Positions 7,850-15,195 are shown, numbered from the stretch's first letter. The stretch: 23,071 bases of DNA from an uncultured Bacilli bacterium (GCA_944359735.1 CALVTA010000005.1:1-23071), one strand, 5' to 3'. Made by a program: numbers and translations. The notes: a model not told the origin generated them from the sequence alone.

Positions 7850-8452
7850 TTAATCATTTTGGCTATTTTTTATTAAATTATAAAATGTATTATTCTTTAA
7901 ACCTAATAATTCCATTGCTTCTTTACTTTTAATTTTTTTATCTTTCCATTTACTCATAACTTCATCATAATTACTTGGCTTTTCCATTTTAGGTCTTCCA
8001 AATTTAACACCTTTTTTTAAAGCATTTTCTATTCCTTCTTTTTGCCTTAATTTTATAAAACTTCTCTCTTGCTCTGCAACATAACTTAATATTTGCAAAA
8101 CTAAATCACTTATAAATGTTCCTAATAAATCTTTATTATTTCTCGTATCTAATAAAGGCATATCAATAACGACTATATCTGCTTTTATATTTTTTGTTAT
8201 ATCTTTCCATTCTTCAATAATCATATTATAATTTCTACCTAATCTATCAATACTCTTAATTACTAATAAATCATTTTCTCTTAATATATGCTTTAATATT
8301 AAATAATTTTCTCTATTAAAATCTTTTCCACTTTGTTTATCTACATAAATATCTCTTTCATCAATATTAAAATCTTTAAAGGCATTTATTTGTCTTTCTT
8401 CATTTTGTTCTTTACTGCTAACCCTTGCATACCCAAAAATTTTATTATTCAT
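7850..8452 (-). CDS. Small serine resolvase/invertase
   Basis: A 200-residue small serine recombinase of the resolvase/invertase family. The catalytic domain shows YARVSS with the nucleophile at Ser12, DKQSGKDFNR and KSIDRLGRNY (R70, R73), then the long dimer helix (about 110-135) and the GRPK hinge. A C-terminal helix-turn-helix (about 152-196) would read a specific DNA site. It starts at ATG with AAGGTAGG upstream, and that signal overlaps the stop of the preceding 77-codon gene, showing translational coupling. In a replicating circle such an enzyme usually resolves multimers or inverts a segment. It is much shorter than the neighbouring large recombinase and belongs to a different group. 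Confidence 0.9.
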   Translation of the reverse strand: MNNKIFGYARVSSKEQNEERQINAFKDFNIDERDIYVDKQSGKDFNRENYLILKHILRENDLLVIKSIDRLGRNYNMIIEEWKDITKNIKADIVVIDMPLLDTRNNKDLLGTFISDLVLQILSYVAEQERSFIKLRQKEGIENALKKGVKFGRPKMEKPSNYDEVMSKWKDKKIKSKEAMELLGLKNNTFYNLIKNSQND

Positions 8453-8461
8453 ATAAAAAAC

Positions 8462-8695
8462 CTACCTTGCTAAATAATTACTAAATTCCCTAAAAATTCT
8501 ATCAAATATGCTATCTTCAAATGTTCCTACTAATTCGAGCTTAATATTTTTTTCTCTTAATTCGGCTAAAAAATTAGAGCAAGCAATAGTAATAGGGAAA
8601 TCATTTGCATTATTTTCTTCTATTGCCGTCATTATAGTATCTACATAACCATCGCATACCATTGTTACAATATTTCTTAAAATTTCTTCTTTCAT
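8462..8695 (-). CDS. Hypothetical 77-residue protein coupled to the resolvase
   Basis: A small protein I do not recognise (starts MKEEILRNIVTMVCDGYVDT, ends FREFSNYLAR). It is predicted helical, mildly acidic, with no membrane segment. A good GGGGGTG ribosome binding site precedes ATG8695. The resolvase starts 9 bases beyond its stop. A role in partition or control of the resolvase is possible but not supported by any motif. Confidence 0.65.
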   Translation of the reverse strand: MKEEILRNIVTMVCDGYVDTIMTAIEENNANDFPITIACSNFLAELREKNIKLELVGTFEDSIFDRIFREFSNYLAR

Positions 8696-8879
8696 TCATT
8701 ACACCCCCTTACTATGAAAAAATATTATATTTTCACTTTTTCAAAAAAACAACTCTTTTATTTAAAAATCTCAAAAAACTTTTCAAACATTTAAAAACTC
8801 CAATATATACTTTTTCAAATAAAAAAAGACTTAATTCATATCAAAATTAAATCTTTATAAACCTTTACTTTTTTAAATA

Positions 8880-9665
8880 CTATTTCCATTCATAATCAAT
8901 AAATAAATAATTTCTAATCTCTTTATATAAAATACTTATATTAGATTCATTGCTCAATAAAATATGATTATATGTATTATATATTCCAGGCATATTAAAA
9001 TCTTTTTCTCCTTTATTATACCTTTCAAAATATTCTTTAAAAAAATCTTCTAATACTTTTTTAATATTTACAGAAGTATTAAAATTTATATTATGTTTCA
9101 TTTGAAGTAATATTTTTTGAAATCTCGTAGGCAAAAAAGGATTTTCAATAAAACTATTAAGTTGGTTCATATATTCTATAAATTTTTTGGATATATATAT
9201 CATTTCAATATCAATATCTCCATTTTTTGCTTTCTTAAAATTTTCTTCCTTGTAGTTATTTATTTCTTTTTCAGATAATTCTTTGGAGAAAGGCTGCAAT
9301 ATTTCAATAAATTCTGAATTTTCTTTTTGAGAAACAATTCTTTGCCCACATCTTCTATTCTTCAACATCTCTTTTATTTCTTTCTGATTTTTTAATACAA
9401 AACCATAGTCAATTAAAAATTGTAAAACATTCAACTCTAATAATTCATAGTAATCAACATCTAATTTAATAAAATTTAAAATTTCTTCTAATAATACCGC
9501 TTGCTTTTTTATAGTCTCATTTCTTATTGGTTGCAATACTGTTGATTTTGCTCTCTTATATGTTAATACAGCAATTATTGTTGCTATTAAAGTAAAAATT
9601 ATCCATAACACATCTTTAATCCACACAACATTTGTTAATATAAAATTATATATATTAGACCACAT
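8880..9665 (-). CDS. Membrane-anchored hypothetical protein, possible defence effector
   Basis: 261 residues. One hydrophobic segment near the N-terminus (about residues 17-35, VLWIIFTLIATIIAVLTYKR) is followed by basic residues and a long cytoplasmic, helix-rich domain of about 220 residues. No catalytic motif is evident. The ribosome binding site is GTGGTGAT. This single-anchor-plus-soluble-domain layout is common among membrane effectors of phage defence and abortive infection, but that is a resemblance of architecture only. It lies in the same direction as, and 55 bases beyond, the macro-domain gene, and shares the cargo region with a nuclease-like gene. Confidence 0.75.
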   Translation of the reverse strand: MWSNIYNFILTNVVWIKDVLWIIFTLIATIIAVLTYKRAKSTVLQPIRNETIKKQAVLLEEILNFIKLDVDYYELLELNVLQFLIDYGFVLKNQKEIKEMLKNRRCGQRIVSQKENSEFIEILQPFSKELSEKEINNYKEENFKKAKNGDIDIEMIYISKKFIEYMNQLNSFIENPFLPTRFQKILLQMKHNINFNTSVNIKKVLEDFFKEYFERYNKGEKDFNMPGIYNTYNHILLSNESNISILYKEIRNYLFIDYEWK

Positions 9666-9720
9666 AATATCACCACGACAATATTATACAGTATTTTTAC
9701 TTTTTTTCACAACTTACCTT

Positions 9721-10227
9721 TTAAATTTCATATAAATTTTTAATTTCTTCATTAGGCAATATCAATGTAAAATCAATATCATATTTTAATACTAAATAAT
9801 TTAATAACTCTACAACTTTTTTTGCAATATCATTATGCTTATAACCTTGTACCTCAGTTCCTAAACTAACACTAATAATACTTTTATACATATTCTTTTT
9901 TGCTTCAATTATTATTTTATAATAACTAAATAATAAATCATTTATTGCGACATTAACATCTTCATATTCATAATAATTAGGACATAAAATATGCAATATA
10001 TCTATACCAATATCAAAACCTGGGCTAAATCTAACTTCATTTACTTTCATATTATCTTTATACTGCTTTTTACAATATTCTTCTAATAATTCTTTATTAG
10101 CTTTTTCATATATTAAATTACAAATACCACTTCCACAAAACATATTTTTATTTGCACTATTAACTATTAAATCTTTGCTATCTAAATAATCTAAAATATT
10201 TCCACAAACAATATTTAATTTTGCCAC
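9721..10227 (-). CDS. Macro domain protein (ADP-ribose binding or hydrolase)
   Basis: 168 residues, all one macro domain. The pattern is LNIVCGNIL (4-12), then the ligand-binding VNSANKNMFCGSGICNLIY (22-40) in place of the usual VNAAN and GGGG-type loop, and VSLGTEVQGY near the C-terminal part in place of the ISTGxxGYP loop. Macro domains bind ADP-ribose or NAD-derived ligands and some remove ADP-ribose from proteins, DNA or tRNA. GTG10227 is chosen because AAGGTGG is about 6 bases upstream; a TTG at 10251 gives nothing family-like. A macro domain next to a nuclease-like gene and a membrane protein suggests NAD/ADP-ribose-based defence or counter-defence. The exact reaction is unknown. Confidence 0.8.
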   Translation of the reverse strand: MAKLNIVCGNILDYLDSKDLIVNSANKNMFCGSGICNLIYEKANKELLEEYCKKQYKDNMKVNEVRFSPGFDIGIDILHILCPNYYEYEDVNVAINDLLFSYYKIIIEAKKNMYKSIISVSLGTEVQGYKHNDIAKKVVELLNYLVLKYDIDFTLILPNEEIKNLYEI

Positions 10228-10382
10228 AATAAACCACCTTAATAATATCAATTACATAAATATAATATATATCTAATTATACCTTCAATTTTTAGCAAAT
10301 AACAATTCATTTAATCAATTTAATATAATTATATAATAAAATACAAAAAGTCCTTTAAAACTGCTCTAAATTATCAAATATT

Positions 10383-10949
10383 CTATTCATAAAAATTAAG
10401 CTGCTTTTCAATACATATATAATTATTTTTATCTTTCTTATTTCTATCACTTATAATATTTTCATATTTATTTGAACTATCTAAATTTCTTTTAATAACA
10501 TTAACAAATAAATTCCATTCTTTATCAGTAGGCAACTCATCACTAAAAACAAACATAAAATCAAAATTTTCTCCATGGCTTAATAATCTCGACTTTATAC
10601 TTTTTTCATTACTATTACCAACCATAAAACCATATTTTAAACCATTATATAATTCTTTATGTGCCTTTGCTTTATTGCTATAAGTAATAACATCATGGGT
10701 AGAGTAGGTATTATATTTACTTTCAATTATTACCTTTGGCACTAAATTTTTTCCACGCTTTTCTTTTATTACTAAATCAACTTCATATTTCCTATATTTA
10801 ATTTTTTCTTCTTCATTTTTATAGTCTTCTATATATACCGAATAAGGCACCTTATCAAAACAACTTATTTCATATTTATTATTATCTAATTCATCTTTTA
10901 ATTTATCACATATTTTCATAGTCCATTTATCTTCTAATCTATCTCTCAT
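10383..10949 (-). CDS. PD-(D/E)XK nuclease-like protein
   Basis: 188 residues. The middle shows the restriction-endonuclease-like core: KYEVDLVI (D58), then KVIIESKYN with E76-x-K78, followed by a helix (NKAKAHKELYNGLKYGFMVG). This D...ExK spacing with a preceding acidic residue is that of PD-(D/E)XK enzymes that cut DNA with Mg2+. A strong AAGGAG ribosome binding site lies 8 bases before ATG10949. There is no linked methyltransferase, so it is not an ordinary restriction-modification pair; it may act on foreign DNA or serve an effector role. It is divergent from the XRE regulator at 11073, which may control it. Confidence 0.7.
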   Translation of the reverse strand: MRDRLEDKWTMKICDKLKDELDNNKYEISCFDKVPYSVYIEDYKNEEEKIKYRKYEVDLVIKEKRGKNLVPKVIIESKYNTYSTHDVITYSNKAKAHKELYNGLKYGFMVGNSNEKSIKSRLLSHGENFDFMFVFSDELPTDKEWNLFVNVIKRNLDSSNKYENIISDRNKKDKNNYICIEKQLNFYE

Positions 10950-11072
10950 ATCTAAAACTCCTTAACTTATATAAATTATATCATAAAATATATAATATTA
11001 AGCATACAAATATAACTAATATTGCTATCACTAATTTCTAATAATGAGACAATTATATTAGGAGGCAATATT

Positions 11073-11402
11073 ATGAAAAACAACTTAAAAGAAATTAGAG
11101 TTTCAAAGAATTTATTACAAACAAAAGTAGCAATAGACTTAAATACAACCCAAGAAACTATATCTTCTTATGAAACTGGCAGAGTATTCCCAAGTTCCGA
11201 TATGCTCATTAAACTTGCTGATTATTATAATACATCTATCGATTATTTATTATGCCGAACTAAATATAATATGCCAATAGATGATATTAAACCTAATAAC
11301 ATTAGCGATTACGACTTTATATTATTAAATAAAATAAATAAATTATCTAATATAAATAAAGCAAAAGTAGAAGCATATATAGATGGCTTAAATGACAATT
11401 AA
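11073..11402 (+). CDS. XRE-family helix-turn-helix regulator of the element
   Basis: 109 residues with a Cro/CI-type helix-turn-helix at about 4-60: LKEIRVSKNLLQTKVAIDLN, then QETISSYETGRVFPSSDMLI, and YYNTSIDYLLCRT, a hallmark of XRE proteins. The C-terminal 45 residues are helical (probable dimerisation). ATG11073 is chosen because GGAGG lies 7 bases upstream; a longer in-frame start at 11022 lacks one. It is the only + strand gene of the element and lies back-to-back with the nuclease-like gene, as a phage-type repressor often does. It is the natural candidate to bind the 42-bp repeats that precede the Rep and recombinase genes. Confidence 0.85.
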   Translation: MKNNLKEIRVSKNLLQTKVAIDLNTTQETISSYETGRVFPSSDMLIKLADYYNTSIDYLLCRTKYNMPIDDIKPNNISDYDFILLNKINKLSNINKAKVEAYIDGLNDN

Positions 11403-11642
11403 CTTCTAAATATATACATATTTATCTAAAACACCTTAATATTTCCTTATTTTATATTCAAATATCTAATATTATATATAAAAATATCTGCTAAATTATA
11501 TACCTATCTTTATACTTATTAACTTTATTATTTTTCCAATTCTTTATACTTTACTATATATAATTTATATATTTATTTTTATACATATTTATTAAATATT
11601 ATATGATAGCTAAAAACTATCCTTTTTTTATGCTATTTCCCT
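11403..11642. other. 240-bp extremely AT-rich gap between XRE and Rep genes
   Basis: No reading frame is supported here. The stretch is dominated by TATATA and ATTTA runs and ends in a terminator hairpin at 11605-11629. Very AT-rich DNA beside a HUH Rep gene could hold a single-strand or double-strand replication origin, but I see no clear nick-site hairpin. Confidence 0.35.
11605..11629 (+). terminator. Terminator downstream of the XRE gene
   Basis: GATAG (11605-11609) pairs with CTATC (11617-11621) around a 7-base loop and is followed by CTTTTTTT. The T-run follows the hairpin only on the + strand, so it would stop the XRE transcript before it runs against Rep. Confidence 0.55.
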
Positions 11643-12479
11643 TTAAAACGGGGAATTATCATCTATTATTCTATTGTTATTTATCTGTACTTTATTATCA
11701 ATTTTAATATTATCATAATTTTCTGCTATCTTATTTCTTCTTACCATTGCCATAAATTCAAGTGCCTTTTTTTCATCTTCTTCTTTACTAATATTATAAA
11801 AATATTCAGATATTTCCTTAAATTTACTTTCTATCTTATTATATTTTTCTATAAATTCTTCATCCGTCATAGGACTTTTTCTTTGTTCTTTATTTAATTT
11901 TCTTATTTTATTTTTTAATTTTAAATATTCACTACAATACTGCTTTAAACTATATTTTAATGGCTCTCCATTACCATAATTATAATTACAAAATAATCTT
12001 TTAGCACTTTGATCTATAAAATAATCAGCCAATTTTATATTACAATTCTTTTTATATACTTTCTTGTTATTACTATTATTTTCACTAATATTATTATCAA
12101 CATCTATCCAATTTTTATCTATATAATTTTTAATAACATTTCTAAAAGCATAACTAGGACAACTAACTAATAATATATGTAAATGCCAATCCGTCTTATA
12201 GTTTCCATTATATAATCTATTAGCAAATAAATCTTCTATTTCTAATTCTTTTCTTTGCCCACCAACTTTGCCATTATTTTTAATTTTTAATGAACTAACA
12301 CCTTTTTTAACATTACTACTAACTATCAATGCTTGAGCATACCAACCTTTATCTGCATTTTTCTTACACATATATCTAATAAACTCTCTTAATCTCTTTG
12401 CATATAAAAATGCTTCTTCGCCACTTTTAAATTTTTTATTAACTTCTATACTCGCTATTCCTAATTTTTTCTTCGCCAT
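11643..12479 (-). CDS. HUH-type rolling-circle replication initiator (Rep)
   Basis: 278 residues. The HUH metal motif is clear: TDWHLHILLVS with H99-x-H101. Downstream, LADYFIDQSAKRLFCNYNYG (150-169) looks like the Rep catalytic region, with Tyr153 the best candidate nucleophile. An N-terminal basic segment and QALIVSSNVKKG (about 49-60) fit motif 1 of plasmid Rep proteins. The C-terminal 90 residues form a charged coiled-coil-like stretch. The ribosome binding site is AAGAAGGT. HUH enzymes nick one strand at an origin and start rolling-circle replication or transfer. The presence of Rep suggests that the excised circle can replicate. It is preceded by copy 2 of the 42-bp promoter repeat. A transfer relaxase is less likely because no conjugation genes are present. 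Confidence 0.8.
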   Translation of the reverse strand: MAKKKLGIASIEVNKKFKSGEEAFLYAKRLREFIRYMCKKNADKGWYAQALIVSSNVKKGVSSLKIKNNGKVGGQRKELEIEDLFANRLYNGNYKTDWHLHILLVSCPSYAFRNVIKNYIDKNWIDVDNNISENNSNNKKVYKKNCNIKLADYFIDQSAKRLFCNYNYGNGEPLKYSLKQYCSEYLKLKNKIRKLNKEQRKSPMTDEEFIEKYNKIESKFKEISEYFYNISKEEDEKKALEFMAMVRRNKIAENYDNIKIDNKVQINNNRIIDDNSPF

Positions 12480-12733
12480 AATACATACCTTCTTTTAATA
12501 CCTTCATATATATTATACGATTTTTATTTTTCAAAACTTGCCATTTTCCCATATTTTCTGCAAATTTCTTAAATTTTTCTCATTTTAGCCATTTTAAAGC
12601 ATCATTGCCAAATTATAATATAAATTATTAAATAACTTATTAAACCTTTAAAACAGCCAAATAAATATGCTTATATTATCTCTAAACAAAAAAAACAATT
12701 CTTATCTCTAAAAATTGCCGTATCTAATAATAA
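12480..12733. promoter_or_regulatory. Rep upstream region
   Basis: 254 bases between the Rep gene and the open tail at the element end. It holds copy 2 of the 42-bp repeat and an 11-bp direct repeat TTATCTCTAAA at 12676-12686 and 12702-12712 (26-bp period). Several GCCATTTT/TTGCCA-like words are scattered at about 12539-12616. These could be regulator sites or part of a replication origin, but the evidence is weak beyond the 42-bp repeat. Confidence 0.45.
12506..12547 (-). promoter_or_regulatory. 42-bp shared promoter/operator, copy 2
   Basis: Identical to 7758-7799 except at one base. The TATAAT box (12517-12512, - strand) is about 32 bases before the Rep start codon. Having the same sequence before Rep and before the recombinase operon suggests a single factor controls both. 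Confidence 0.65.
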
Positions 12734-12841
12734 TTAAACTAATTTTATATAACTTTCAACTTCATAAATAAATTCAAATGGCTTCCTACTTCTTGCATTA
12801 ACCCATCTATCAAATATTTCCACTGCATTTTTATAGTTGTT
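12734..12841 (-). other. Open frame that would extend the recombinase on the excised circle
   Basis: Read on the - strand from the attachment core, 35 sense codons (beginning NNYKNAVEIFDRWVN and ending with a TAA at 12736-12734) are in frame with the recombinase C-terminus once the circle closes. The translation has W, R, P and F residues in a natural-looking mix. In the integrated state this stretch has no start codon. It overlaps the spurious 28-codon tail on the spoIVA 5' part, which is in a different frame. Confidence 0.55.
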
Positions 12842-12845
12842 ATAT
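12821..12845 (+). repeat. Right half-site of the deduced attP palindrome
   Basis: 25 bases at the right end of the element, running into the core. They match the reverse complement of 5722-5746 at 19 of 25 positions. With the other half-site this makes the attP of the excised circle. Confidence 0.8.
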
Positions 12846-12846
12846 G
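12842..12846. other. Attachment site at the right end of the element (core ATATG)
   Basis: Core ATATG at 12842-12846. Element sequence is to the left and spoIVA (codons up to ATT CAT) to the right. The spoIVA similarity ends exactly here: the next codons in the integrated state (ATA ACA ACT) have no counterpart in SpoIVA. Confidence 0.85.
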
Positions 12847-14043
12847 AATTGAAGGAGCAACAGCTTTAAGTTTAACTCCATATCTAGGTCCTTGTTTAAT
12901 AATTTCAGGAGTATCCAATTTCATATCAGCAAGAGTAGGAGTAGCAACCCCATAACCTGTTTGTTTAACCATCTTTAAGGCATACTTAATTTGGTCATAT
13001 TCACTCTTAGCTTCTTCATAATCTTGAAATAATGAAAGTAAACCAGCTTTACTAGTAACATCAATTTTTATGATATTTCTTAGTGCATCACTATATAAAG
13101 AAGCAGGAGCTTCAAGATTAATTGTAACTATTCCTGTAGCTGGATCAACATTAGATAAATAAGCTTTTTCAATAACATCATTACTTTTAAAATGATCAGT
13201 AATTTTTTCTATATCCCTTAACTTATCAACTTCCATAACACATTCTCTAATTGCTTCAATATATTTATGTTTAATCTCATTATTAGCATTTAAAATTGCA
13301 ATCCACTCTGGCATATTAACTTTAACTTCCAAAACTGGGAATTCATATAAAGCTTCTCTTAAAATACTCGTCATTTCTCTTTCGTTCATCTGGTCAACAT
13401 TAATAGGCAAAACAGGAACAGAATAAGTTTCTTTAATAGATTCTGCTAATCTTTCAGTTTCAGGAAGAGTAGGATGAGTAGTATTTAAAATAATAATGAA
13501 TGGTTTACCAATTGCTTTTAATTCTTCAATAACTCTTTCCTCAGCTTCAAGATAATCACTTCTATTAAACTCTCCAATAGATCCATCAGTAGTAACAACG
13601 ATACCTATTGTAGAGTGATCTTTAATAACTTTTTCAGTACCAACCTCAGCAGCTTCAACAAAAGGAATTTCTTCATCATACCATGGTGTTTTAACCATAC
13701 GAGGTCCGTTTTCATCACTAGCACCTTTAGCATTAGGAATAATATATCCTACGCAATCAACTAGTCTAATATTACAACTAAAATCATCAATATTAACTTT
13801 AGCAGCTTGATTAGGAATGAATTTAGGTTCTGTCGTCATAATCGTTTTTCCCTGGGCACTTTGAGGAATTTCATCTAGTGTTCTTTTTTTCTCATATTCA
13901 TCTTCAATATAAGGAACAACTAAAGTTTCAACCATTCTTTTAATAAAAGTACTTTTCCCAGTTCTAACTGCACCAACCACACCTAAATAAATATCACCAC
14001 CACTTCTTAAAGCAATATTTTTAATAATTTCCGTTTTTTCCAT
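12844..14043 (-). pseudogene. spoIVA: spoIVA 5' part (first 400 codons), separated by a mobile element
   Basis: SpoIVA is a mother-cell ATPase that polymerises on the forespore surface as the basement layer of the coat. Walker A is GAVRTGKST with Lys30. QSAQGKTIMTTEPKFIPNQA, VDCVGYIIPNAKG, ENGPRMVKTPWYDEEIPF and the Asp-containing TTDGSIGEF follow. The middle and C-terminal domains continue to LKAVAPSIH (codon 400). There the element begins, and in the integrated state the frame runs 32 junk residues to a stop at 12745. ATG14043 is chosen because AAAGGTG is about 6 bases upstream; this makes the rejoined protein 491 residues, against 492 in B. subtilis as I recall. No frameshift or premature stop occurs before the junction. 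Without excision the protein lacks its last 91 residues and is probably non-functional. The gene is divergent from the DUF2974 gene. Confidence 0.95.
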
Positions 14044-14118
14044 AAGCATCACCTTTTCTTTTATTCTAATAAATATTATTCAAAAAAAATTTTAATATGA
14101 AAGAAAGAGGCGATTTTC

Positions 14119-15177
14119 TTGTCAAATTTTATAGATTATTTAAAAAATTATTCATCATCATTCAAAGATGAACCTTTTAATGAAGTAGATAGTCTTATTT
14201 TTTCTTATCTATCATATTTACATTTTACTCATCTGTTGGGTAAAACAAAAATTAAAGATTTAGATTTAAAAAACAATTTACATGCAATAGTTAAAGATAG
14301 TAATAAAAATATATCTTTTATAAAAGCAGTAGTAAAAAGTCCTAGGTATCAAGATATAGAAATAATCCATCCAGTAGAAGATACTAATAAAGAGAAAGAA
14401 AAACAATTTTCTGCCATAACTTTTCTTTTACCTACTAATGAAATGTATATAGCTTTTAGGGGAACAGACTCTACTTTTAATGGATGGAAAGAAGACTTTA
14501 ATATGGCATTCATGTTACCTATTCCATCTCAAACTGAAGCTTTAAAATATACAGAGAAAATTACTAGTTTAATTCCAAGAAAATTCTACTTAGGAGGACA
14601 CTCTAAAGGTGGCAATTTAGCAGTATATGCTGCCAGTTATTTAGAGTCTAATCTAAATAATCGATTAATTAAGGTATATTCACATGATGGACCAGGATTT
14701 ATAAAAGAGTTTTTAACAACTTCTAATTACCAAAATATAAAACAAAAAATAGAAAAAACAGTACCAGCTTCATCTATCATAGGAATGTTACTATTTGCAA
14801 ATGAACATTATAAAATTATTAAAAGTAATGAAAAAGGAATATTAGAACATGATCCTTTCTCTTGGTTGATAGATAATAATCATTTTATAATTTTAAAAGA
14901 GTTAAGTGATGGGACTATATATACAAATAAAGTAATAAATGAGTGGATTAGTAATCTAACTAAAAAAGAAAGAGCTATCTTTATAGATTCACTCTTTAGC
15001 GTTTTAAACTCAACCAATCTTACTACTCTAGATGAATTATCTAAAAATTTTATAATTAAAATACCAGATATTATAAAAGCCATATATAATTTAGATGATG
15101 TAAATAAAATGTATTTACTTAAAACTATAAAATCTTTAATAACATGTTGTATAAGAAACTTAAAATTTCTAATTTAA
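14119..15177 (+). CDS. DUF2974 alpha/beta-hydrolase-like protein (Mbeg1-like)
   Basis: A 352-residue lipase-like hydrolase fold. The nucleophile elbow is GGHSKGGNLAVYAA with Ser in GHSKG, preceded by the oxyanion strand YIAFRGTDSTFNGWKEDF. SHDGPGF follows with a candidate catalytic Asp. These are hallmarks of DUF2974 proteins, whose substrates are unknown. TTG14119 is the start: AAAGAGG ends 8 bases before it and no ATG fits. It has no signal peptide, so it is cytoplasmic. It is divergent from spoIVA with only 75 bases between, so the two may share regulatory DNA. Confidence 0.8.
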   Translation: MSNFIDYLKNYSSSFKDEPFNEVDSLIFSYLSYLHFTHLLGKTKIKDLDLKNNLHAIVKDSNKNISFIKAVVKSPRYQDIEIIHPVEDTNKEKEKQFSAITFLLPTNEMYIAFRGTDSTFNGWKEDFNMAFMLPIPSQTEALKYTEKITSLIPRKFYLGGHSKGGNLAVYAASYLESNLNNRLIKVYSHDGPGFIKEFLTTSNYQNIKQKIEKTVPASSIIGMLLFANEHYKIIKSNEKGILEHDPFSWLIDNNHFIILKELSDGTIYTNKVINEWISNLTKKERAIFIDSLFSVLNSTNLTTLDELSKNFIIKIPDIIKAIYNLDDVNKMYLLKTIKSLITCCIRNLKFLI

Positions 15178-15195
15178 AAAGAGAAGTTATTTCTC
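15176..15195 (-). terminator. Terminator of the spoVIF-like gene
   Basis: On the - strand GAGAA (15195-15191) pairs with TTCTC (15185-15181) and is followed by TTTTT. It lies immediately after the stop of the spoVIF-like gene and in the gap with the convergent DUF2974 gene. Confidence 0.55.

Larger units (their letters stand above)
5718..12841. mobile_element. About 7.1-kb integrative element inside spoIVA (skin-like intervening element)
   Basis: The boundaries are fixed to within the 5-bp core by the reading frame of the interrupted spoIVA. The element encodes a large serine recombinase at its left end, a 91-codon gene just upstream of it, a small serine resolvase, three possible defence genes, an XRE regulator and a HUH replication initiator at the right end. 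There are no capsid, portal, tail or conjugation genes, so it is not a complete phage or conjugative element. It resembles a mobilisable or plasmid-like integrated circle that exploits a sporulation gene. Excision would leave an intact 491-codon spoIVA and a circle carrying a roughly 50-bp palindromic attP. Whether excision occurs in the mother cell (as for skin in sigK) or only sporadically cannot be read from the sequence. Confidence 0.92.

Noticed and set aside
8662..8850. 62-codon + strand frame in the element
   Set aside because: Low-complexity Phe/Lys-rich translation of AT-rich DNA, overlapping the start of a better-supported gene and without a ribosome binding site.
7758..12547. The 42-bp direct repeats as the element's attachment sites
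   Set aside because: They lie inside the element and exclude the recombinase. Recombination between them would not repair spoIVA, whereas the ATATG core does so exactly.
12676..12712. TTATCTCTAAA direct repeats as replication iterons
   Set aside because: Only two 11-bp copies in very AT-rich DNA; not enough to call an origin.
5712..12841. A complete prophage or conjugative element
   Set aside because: There are no capsid, terminase, portal, tail, lysis, coupling-protein or type IV secretion genes.
5444..14043. Split spoIVA as an assembly error
   Set aside because: The join points coincide with a serine recombinase gene, a shared core and a 50-bp dyad. A random misjoin would not produce these. 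Raw reads would still be needed for proof.
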